Origin: Niveibacterium sp. SC-1
Lineage (GTDB): Bacteria; Pseudomonadota; Gammaproteobacteria; Burkholderiales; Rhodocyclaceae
DNA length: 64,000 nucleotides
Reading direction: 5' to 3'
Assembly: GCF_038235435.1 (NCBI RefSeq)
Contig: NZ_CP151275.1
Coordinates: forward strand, 4,836,001-4,900,000
Shown here: piece after piece, positions 58,645 to 64,000 of the stretch
Layout of the letters: each line of letters opens with the position of its first letter
Position numbering within the stretch: the first letter of the stretch is position 1
Translations under genes and position numbers: made by a program
The notes under the pieces: model-generated
Told to the model about the DNA's origin: nothing
The model's input: the letters and a program-made list of their open reading frames with translations, nothing else
Database searches by the model: none

Positions 58645-59553
58645 ATGAGCAACCTTTCCCGCGTCAATCTCAATCGCCTGGAAGTCTTCGTCGCCGTGGT
58701 CGAGGCCGGGTCTATCACCGCCGCCGCCGCGCGCCTGGGGCTCGCCAAGACCATGGTCAGCGCCCATGTGCAGCGGCTGGAGGCCGAGCTGGGCGCCAGC
58801 CTGCTGATCCGCACCACGCGACGCCTCTCGCTCACCGAGACCGGCGAAACCTTCTTCGAATCGGCGCGTGCGATCGTCGCGGACGCGCAGGCAGCGATCG
58901 AGGCGGCCAGCCACCAGAACCGCGCCGCGCAGGGCACGCTGCGGGTCACCGCGCCGATCGACTTCTCCGCCGCGGTGCTGGCGCCCGTCGCGGTGCGCCT
59001 GGGCGAGACGCACCCGGGCCTGCACATCGAACTGCTCTCCGGCGACCGGCTCTTCGACCTGGTAGCTGAGGGCATCGACCTGGCGATCCGCGCGGGTCAG
59101 TTGCGCGACTCCAGCCTGCAGGCCACCCGGCTGGGCGACTTCACCGAATGCCTGGTCGCCACCCCGGCTTTCCTCGCGCAGCGCGCGCTGCCCGCCGAAC
59201 CCGCGGCGCTCGCGGACTGGCCCTTCGTCGCCCTGTCCGTCCTGCCCCAGCCTTTGCGCTGGCGCTTCACCCATGCCACGGGCGAAGAACAGGAGATCGT
59301 GTTCGCGTCGCGCTTCTCGGCCAATACCGCGCATGCGGTGCGCGCCAGCGTGCTGGCCGACGCCGGGCTGGCCCTGTTGCCCGACTTCGCGGTAAAGGGC
59401 GATATCGCACAAGGCCGGCTGCTGCGCTTGCTGCCCGAATGGCAGCTGCCGCGCGGCGGCATCCATGCGGTGTTTCCCGCCAGCCGCCACCGCCCACACC
59501 GGGTGCGCCTCTTGGTCGACGCGCTGCGGGCACGGCTGGAAGCGCAGGACTGA
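58645..59553 (+). CDS. LysR-family regulator
   Basis: This 302-residue regulator has the N-terminal winged helix NRLEVFVAVVEAGSITAAAARLGLAKTMVSAHVQRLEAELG and an effector domain from about GTLRVTAPIDFSAAVLAP, with DGIDLAIRAG-like loops (AEGIDLAIRAG). It belongs to the DmlR/AaeR-type subgroup. It is divergent from the exported hydrolase gene, its likeliest target, and has a strong dyad just upstream. Confidence 0.93.
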   Translation: MSNLSRVNLNRLEVFVAVVEAGSITAAAARLGLAKTMVSAHVQRLEAELGASLLIRTTRRLSLTETGETFFESARAIVADAQAAIEAASHQNRAAQGTLRVTAPIDFSAAVLAPVAVRLGETHPGLHIELLSGDRLFDLVAEGIDLAIRAGQLRDSSLQATRLGDFTECLVATPAFLAQRALPAEPAALADWPFVALSVLPQPLRWRFTHATGEEQEIVFASRFSANTAHAVRASVLADAGLALLPDFAVKGDIAQGRLLRLLPEWQLPRGGIHAVFPASRHRPHRVRLLVDALRARLEAQD

Positions 59554-59564
59554 TCAGGGCGCGA

Positions 59565-60461
59565 TCATGGTGCCAAGGGCGGCCAGTCGCTGCGCACGCG
59601 CAGGAAGCTCGCGAAACGCGGGATCCCGCTCGCATTGAGCCCGCGATAGCGGTAGGTGACCCAGCTGCCCAGGGCCGGCGGGTCTTCGCGCTGCGCGTCG
59701 GAGAAGCCGCTGCCCAGGCGCAGGCGCAAACCCTCGGGCGTCTCCACCTCGAGTGCCCCGAGACGGCCGGCATGCTTGCCGCGCCCCGGCTGGTAGCCGA
59801 CCACCCGCGCTTCCGCGTCTTCGAAGGGCTTGAGCTTGAGCAGGTCATCCGTGCGCTCGCCACGATAGGGCGCATCACCCCGATGCAGCATCAGGCCTTC
59901 GCCGCCCGCCTTCACCGTCTCGCGCAGCAGTGCCTGCAGCGCGGTCGTGCTCGCGAGCTTGCGCTGGACCACCGCAACCACCCAGGGCCGGTCGATCCGG
60001 GCGACAGCAGCCTGCAGGGCGGGCAGGCGCGCGTCGAAGGCGCCGGGCGCCTCGGGCAGGTCGAAGACCATGTAGCGCAACTGCAGCCACTGGGCTTCGT
60101 CCGGCGTGTCGCGGGCCGCCGCCGCGCTGGCCGCCTCGAAGCGGCCTCGCCCGGCCCAGAGTTCGCCGTCCATGGCATGCGCCGGCCAGCCGGCGGTGAA
60201 CCACGCGGGCGCGGCGATCCGCTGGCCACCGCGGGTGAGCAACTGCCGCCCGTCCCAGTAGGCCCGCACGCCGTCGTACTTCTCGCTGACCCAGTAGTCG
60301 GCGAGCGCGATGTCCGCGTGATAGCTGCGCGCGAGCATCACGGCCGGACGATCCGCGGCCCAGGCAGGCGAACTACCCGGACACAGCAGCGCCAAGGCGA
60401 TCCCGGCCACCACGGATTTGCCACGAATCCATGCGCGCGTGAAGCAGACCGCGCGAAACAC
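59565..60461 (-). CDS. Periplasmic-type ATP-dependent DNA ligase (LigE-like)
   Basis: This protein of about 298 residues has a signal peptide ending PAWA. The nucleotidyl-transferase motifs follow: motif I SEKYDGVRAYWDG (nucleophile Lys about 61), motif III MDGELWAGRG, motif IV EGLMLH and motif V LLKLKPFEDAEARVVGY. An OB-fold C-terminus contains RLRLGSGFSDAQR. Lig E-type ligases are minimal, exported and proposed to act on DNA in the periplasm or biofilm. The start is taken as GTG at 60461 (ATG at 60530 would intrude into the promoter of the divergent isomerase gene). Confidence 0.88.
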   Translation of the reverse strand: MFRAVCFTRAWIRGKSVVAGIALALLCPGSSPAWAADRPAVMLARSYHADIALADYWVSEKYDGVRAYWDGRQLLTRGGQRIAAPAWFTAGWPAHAMDGELWAGRGRFEAASAAAARDTPDEAQWLQLRYMVFDLPEAPGAFDARLPALQAAVARIDRPWVVAVVQRKLASTTALQALLRETVKAGGEGLMLHRGDAPYRGERTDDLLKLKPFEDAEARVVGYQPGRGKHAGRLGALEVETPEGLRLRLGSGFSDAQREDPPALGSWVTYRYRGLNASGIPRFASFLRVRSDWPPLAP

Positions 60462-60548
60462 AACGCCCGCCGCACACCGGCGATGAGCGTCGCCCCGTTT
60501 TCGGCGGGCTTCGCTTAGGATTGACCGCATCTGTCCTGGAGCCCCGTT

Positions 60549-61151
60549 GTGAGCGCACCCATCGATTTCTATTTTGATTTCGCCTCTCCCTACGCCTACG
60601 TCGGCTCGCGCCTGCTGGAAGACATCGCCACGCGTCACCAGCGCTCCGTGATCTGGCATCCGCTGGTGGTGGGCCAGGGCTTCCGCGCCGTCGGCGGCGC
60701 CGCCCTGCCGGCCCTGCCGATGCGCAGCGAATACGTCGAACGCGACGTCTCGCGCCTGGCGCGCTCGCTGGGCATTCCCTATCAGCACCCGAAGCATCTG
60801 CACGTACCCACGCATCATGCCGCGCATGCCTTCCTCTACGGGCAGGACCGCGATCCCGAGGCCGCGAAGAAATTCGCACGCCAGGTGTTCGACGCGCATT
60901 TCGTGGAAGGCCGCAACATTTCGGACCTGGATGTCGTGCTCGACCTGGCCGAAGCCTTCGGTTTCGACCGCAGCTCGGCCCGCGAGGAACTCAACGGCGC
61001 TGCGCTCAAGGAACGACTCAAGGCCGAGACCGAAGTCGCGCTCTCGCGCGGCGTCTTCGGGGTGCCCTTTACCATCGTGGCAGGCGAGCCTTTCTGGGGT
61101 TATTCGCGCCTGCCGCTGGTCGAGCGCTGGATCGCCGAAGGCCCCTTCTGA
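60549..61151 (+). CDS. DsbA-family 2-hydroxychromene-2-carboxylate isomerase-like protein, copy 1
   Basis: This 200-residue protein belongs to the kappa-GST/DsbA fold. The start APIDFYFDFASPYAYVGS carries the conserved Ser in place of the CxxC pair, with late blocks (SRGVFGVPFTIVAGEPFWG) typical of HCCA isomerases. These enzymes isomerise intermediates of polycyclic aromatic breakdown, but many members have other or unknown substrates. The start is GTG. A second, similar gene follows 53 bases later. Confidence 0.88.
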   Translation: MSAPIDFYFDFASPYAYVGSRLLEDIATRHQRSVIWHPLVVGQGFRAVGGAALPALPMRSEYVERDVSRLARSLGIPYQHPKHLHVPTHHAAHAFLYGQDRDPEAAKKFARQVFDAHFVEGRNISDLDVVLDLAEAFGFDRSSAREELNGAALKERLKAETEVALSRGVFGVPFTIVAGEPFWGYSRLPLVERWIAEGPF

Positions 61152-61204
61152 GCGAGCCCGCAACCGGCCCTACCTTTACCGCAGAACCTGGAAACGCAGC
61201 GCCC

Positions 61205-61807
61205 GTGTCCGCACCCATCGATTTCTACTTCGACTTCTCTTCGCCTTACGGTTACTTCGCTTCCGAAGTCATCGACGCGATCGGCGCCCGCCAAAATCGC
61301 GCCGTGCTCTGGCATCCCATCCTGCTGGGCGCGAGCTTCAAGGTCACCGGCCAGCAACCGCTGCCCAGCATCCCGATGAAGGGCGACTACGCGATGCGCG
61401 ACATCGAACGCAGCGCGCGTTTCATGCAGGTGCCCTACAAGCATCCGCATCCCTTTCCGCTCGCCACCCAGCATGCGGCGCGCGCCTTCCTCTGGGCCAA
61501 CGACCGCGACAACGCACATGCCCGTGAATTCGCCCAGGCGATCTATCGCAACTACTTCGTCGACGGCGGCAACATCGCCGACCTCGAGCACGTGCTCATG
61601 CTGGCCGAGAAGTGCGGCTTCAACGGCCACGAATTGCGCGAGGCGATCACCAGCAGCGTGATCAAGGACCGCCTGCGTGCCGAGGTCGACCTGGCGATCT
61701 CGCGCGGCGTCTTCGGCTCACCCTTCTTCATCGTCGAAGGCGAACCCTTCTGGGGCGTGGACCGCTTGCCGCAGCTGGAAAAGTGGCTGGCCGACGGCCC
61801 CTTCTGA
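61205..61807 (+). CDS. DsbA-family 2-hydroxychromene-2-carboxylate isomerase-like protein, copy 2
   Basis: This 200-residue protein is the paralogue of the preceding gene: same length, same start (APIDFYFDFSSPYGYFAS) and same closing blocks (SRGVFGSPFFIVEGEPFWGVDRLPQLEKW). The middle has diverged (for example KGDYAMRDIERSARFMQVPYKH). The conserved Ser is present. It also begins with GTG. The two genes are a tandem duplication; one may have taken a new substrate. The liuB gene follows after 129 bases. Confidence 0.88.
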   Translation: MSAPIDFYFDFSSPYGYFASEVIDAIGARQNRAVLWHPILLGASFKVTGQQPLPSIPMKGDYAMRDIERSARFMQVPYKHPHPFPLATQHAARAFLWANDRDNAHAREFAQAIYRNYFVDGGNIADLEHVLMLAEKCGFNGHELREAITSSVIKDRLRAEVDLAISRGVFGSPFFIVEGEPFWGVDRLPQLEKWLADGPF

Positions 61808-61936
61808 GCTCACCCCGCCCGGACGCCCGGGCCTCCGCAAGCCGCGGCTGACCGCGCCGGCCAATTGGCCTAAGCTACGTCACCCTTGCCTGCGCCGGAT
61901 GCGCGAGAAACGCGCAGCGGCCCCACGGAGGTCTGC

Positions 61937-63520
61937 ATGAGCGTGCTGCGCTCTGGGCTCGATGTCCGCGATGCCGCCTTCCTCGCCAACACGGCGGCGA
62001 TGCGTGCGCTCGTGGATGGCCTGCGCAGCACCCTGACGCGCATCGCGCAGGGCGGCCCCGAGGCCGCGCGAGAACGCCATCGCGGCCGCGGCAAGCTGCT
62101 CGCCCGCGAGCGCATCGACCTGCTGCTCGATCCAGGCACGCCCTTCCTCGAAATCGCCCCGCTCGCGGCCCTCGGTCTCTACGACGACGAGGTACCGGCC
62201 GCCGGTGTCGTCGCCGGCATCGGTCGCGTGAGCGGGCGCGAATGCGTGATCGTCGCCAACGATGCGACCGTCAAGGGCGGCACCTACTACCCGCTGACCG
62301 TCAAGAAGCATCTGCGTGCCCAGGAGATCGCGGCCGAGAACCACCTGCCCTGCATCTACCTGGTCGACTCCGGCGGCGCCTACCTGCCGATGCAGGACGA
62401 GGTCTTTCCCGACCGCGAGCACTTCGGCCGCATCTTCTTCAACCAGGCCCGGCTCTCGGCCGCCGGCATCGCGCAGATCGCCTGCGTCATGGGCCTGTGC
62501 ACCGCGGGCGGTGCCTATGTGCCGGCGATGGCCGACGAAGCGGTGATCGTGAAGGAGCAGGGCAGCATCTTCCTTGCCGGCCCGCCGCTGGTGAAGGCAG
62601 CCACCGGCGAAGAGGTGAGCGCGGAGGAACTGGGCGGGGCCGATGTGCACACGCGCCTCTCCGGCGTGGCCGACCACTTCGCCGAGAACGACAGCGATGC
62701 CCTGGGCATCGTGCGGCGCATCGTCGCCCACCTGGGCGCTGGCCCGCAGCCTTCGCTGGAGCCCGGTGCGGTCACCGAACCGCGCTACGCGGCCGAGGAA
62801 CTGTACGGCGTCGTGCCCACCGACCTGCGCCAGGGTTTCGAGGTGCGCGAGGTGATCGCGCGCCTGGTGGACGACTCCGCCTTCGACGAATTCAAGGCGC
62901 GCTATGGCACGACCCTGGTCACCGGCTTCGTGCGCCTTGCCGGCTACCCGGTTGGCATCATCGCCAACAACGGCATCCTGTTCTCGGAGAGTGCGGAGAA
63001 GGGCGCGCACTTCGTGCAGCTCTGCGCCCAGCGCGGCACGCCGCTGATCTTCCTGCAGAACATCACCGGCTTCATGGTGGGCCGCAAGGCGGAGAACGGC
63101 GGTATCGCCAAGGACGGCGCGAAGATGGTGGCGGCGGTCGCCTGCGCCCAGGTGCCCAAGCTCACGGTCGTCATCGGCGGCAGTTTCGGCGCAGGCAATT
63201 ACGGCATGTGCGGTCGCGCCTATTCGCCGCGCTTCCTCTGGATGTGGCCTAACGCGCGGATCTCGGTCATGGGCGGCGAGCAGGCGGCCAGCGTGCTCGC
63301 CCAGGTGGGCGGCAGCCGTGACGCGGCCGAGGCCGAAGCCCTCAAGGCGCGGGTGCGCGCACAGTACGAGGCGCAGGGCCACCCTTTCTACGCCAGCGCG
63401 CGGCTGTGGGACGACGGCATCATCGATCCCGCCGACACCCGCCGCGTGCTCGCGCTTGCCCTCGCGGCCTGCGCGCATGCGCCCGCCCGCGAAACACGCT
63501 TCGGGGTATTCAGGATGTAG
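61937..63520 (+). CDS. liuB: Methylcrotonyl-CoA carboxylase carboxyltransferase (beta) subunit
   Basis: This 527-residue subunit transfers carboxyl from biotin to 3-methylcrotonyl-CoA in leucine breakdown. The acyl-CoA carboxylase blocks are complete: [83 protein letters not shown] and [36 protein letters not shown]. The MCC-type [10 protein letters not shown] segment separates it from propionyl-CoA carboxylase. GGAGG precedes the ATG. It is followed by the enoyl-CoA hydratase gene. The alpha subunit and liuA are not in the window. Confidence 0.95.
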   Translation: MSVLRSGLDVRDAAFLANTAAMRALVDGLRSTLTRIAQGGPEAARERHRGRGKLLARERIDLLLDPGTPFLEIAPLAALGLYDDEVPAAGVVAGIGRVSGRECVIVANDATVKGGTYYPLTVKKHLRAQEIAAENHLPCIYLVDSGGAYLPMQDEVFPDREHFGRIFFNQARLSAAGIAQIACVMGLCTAGGAYVPAMADEAVIVKEQGSIFLAGPPLVKAATGEEVSAEELGGADVHTRLSGVADHFAENDSDALGIVRRIVAHLGAGPQPSLEPGAVTEPRYAAEELYGVVPTDLRQGFEVREVIARLVDDSAFDEFKARYGTTLVTGFVRLAGYPVGIIANNGILFSESAEKGAHFVQLCAQRGTPLIFLQNITGFMVGRKAENGGIAKDGAKMVAAVACAQVPKLTVVIGGSFGAGNYGMCGRAYSPRFLWMWPNARISVMGGEQAASVLAQVGGSRDAAEAEALKARVRAQYEAQGHPFYASARLWDDGIIDPADTRRVLALALAACAHAPARETRFGVFRM

Positions 63521-63615
63521 TCATGTCAAAGCTCTGATCCGGCGCAAACCGACCGTGAAACGGCAGCGCCAGACTGAGGTCAACCCTCCACAAACCAAAG
63601 GAACGAGGAGCGAAG

Positions 63616-64000
63616 ATGAGTGAAGAACTGATCCAGATCCGTCATCGGGGACAGGTTGCCGAGCTCTGGCTCAACCGACCGGACCGGCACAACGCGCTCG
63701 ACGAACGCCTGATCCACGACCTGCACCTGTCGCTGGACAAGCTGGTCGACAACTCGACCGTGCGCGTGATCGTGCTCTGCGGCGCGGGAGAGAGTTTCTG
63801 CGCCGGCGCTGACCTCGACTGGATGCGCCGCGCCGCCTCGCTGGAGGGTGAAGACAACTACCGAGACGCGCGCACGCTCGCTTCGCTGCTGCACGCCATC
63901 GCGACCTGCAGCAAGCCGGTGGTGGCGCGCGTGCAGGGCAGCGCCTATGGCGGCGGGGTCGGCCTGATCGCCGCCTGCGACATCGCGGTGGGTATCCAGG
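63616..64000 (+). CDS. liuC: Enoyl-CoA hydratase, probably methylglutaconyl-CoA hydratase (partial, C-terminus beyond window edge)
   Basis: The first about 128 residues are present. They have crotonase features: VAELWLNRPDRHNALDERL, the oxyanion segment SFCAGADLDWMRRA and the second oxyanion block VQGSAYGGGVGLIAACDIAVG. Position directly downstream of liuB is the usual place of the methylglutaconyl-CoA hydratase gene, which hydrates the product of the carboxylase; the assignment rests on that context. A start at 63616 follows a GAGGAG-type site. Confidence 0.88.
   Translation, partial: MSEELIQIRHRGQVAELWLNRPDRHNALDERLIHDLHLSLDKLVDNSTVRVIVLCGAGESFCAGADLDWMRRAASLEGEDNYRDARTLASLLHAIATCSKPVVARVQGSAYGGGVGLIAACDIAVGIQ

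Overview
The window is a high-GC, densely packed chromosomal segment with no rRNA, tRNA, CRISPR array, phage or insertion sequence that I could see. Gene content points to a betaproteobacterium, probably of the Rhodocyclales type. The pointers are a second, C-terminally extended IF-1 gene beside a cold-shock gene, a PEP-CTERM exported protein, a UbiJ-type SCP2 protein, DUF4124/DUF1653/DUF1415/DUF2789/DUF3301 families, and liu-type leucine-degradation genes. The genus is inference; no 16S or ribosomal-protein operon is present to fix it. No gene-free stretch exceeds about 300 bases.

Layout. At 1-389 the window opens inside an ExeA-like ATPase gene. At 676-2034 lies a minus-strand VOC/ArsR/SRPBCC operon with a 16-bp palindromic operator. 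At 2202-5630 are a DUF4349 lipoprotein, two tandem paralogous exported proteins and a PHA-depolymerase-like esterase. At 5806-9151 is the divergent metE/metR pair. At 9249-15849 are a TonB-like protein, a DUF4124 protein, an orphan ParA, a metallophosphoesterase, chorismate mutase, a YgjP-like peptidase and dbpA. At 15889-24733 are a GH12 lipoprotein, selO, several conserved small families, serA, a GFA protein and a NYN-LOTUS protein. At 24791-31427 are a frameshifted chemoreceptor, a membrane-anchored Mrr-like protein, a GST, an AI-2E-type permease, infA, cspA and DUF2789.

At 31521-36331 are slyX, acpH, the ylqF-type GTPase, deaD and an unassigned conserved protein. At 36540-42960 are exported carbohydrate-related proteins (PEP-CTERM lectin-like, PL14, GH43) around a pit-ppk2 phosphate/polyphosphate operon. 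At 43005-48985 are a LysR/yfcG pair, a structured 133-nt intergenic element, a bactofilin/coiled-coil/M23 operon, ubiJ and a Tim44-like protein. At 49119-53268 are a thiolase, a translationally coupled four-gene operon and a response regulator. At 53477-59553 are two LysR-centred clusters. At 59565-64000 are a periplasmic-type DNA ligase, two tandem DsbA-family isomerases, and liuB followed by the start of liuC.

The genes read mostly as housekeeping plus small metabolic and envelope modules. I saw nothing that qualifies as a clearly new defence or mobile system. The items most worth a second look are the structured element at 45390-45522, the frameshifted receptor at 24791-26186, the palindromic operator at 2066-2081, the 12-nt in-frame repeat inside metE, and the coupled operon ending in a phospholipase-A2-like lipoprotein.
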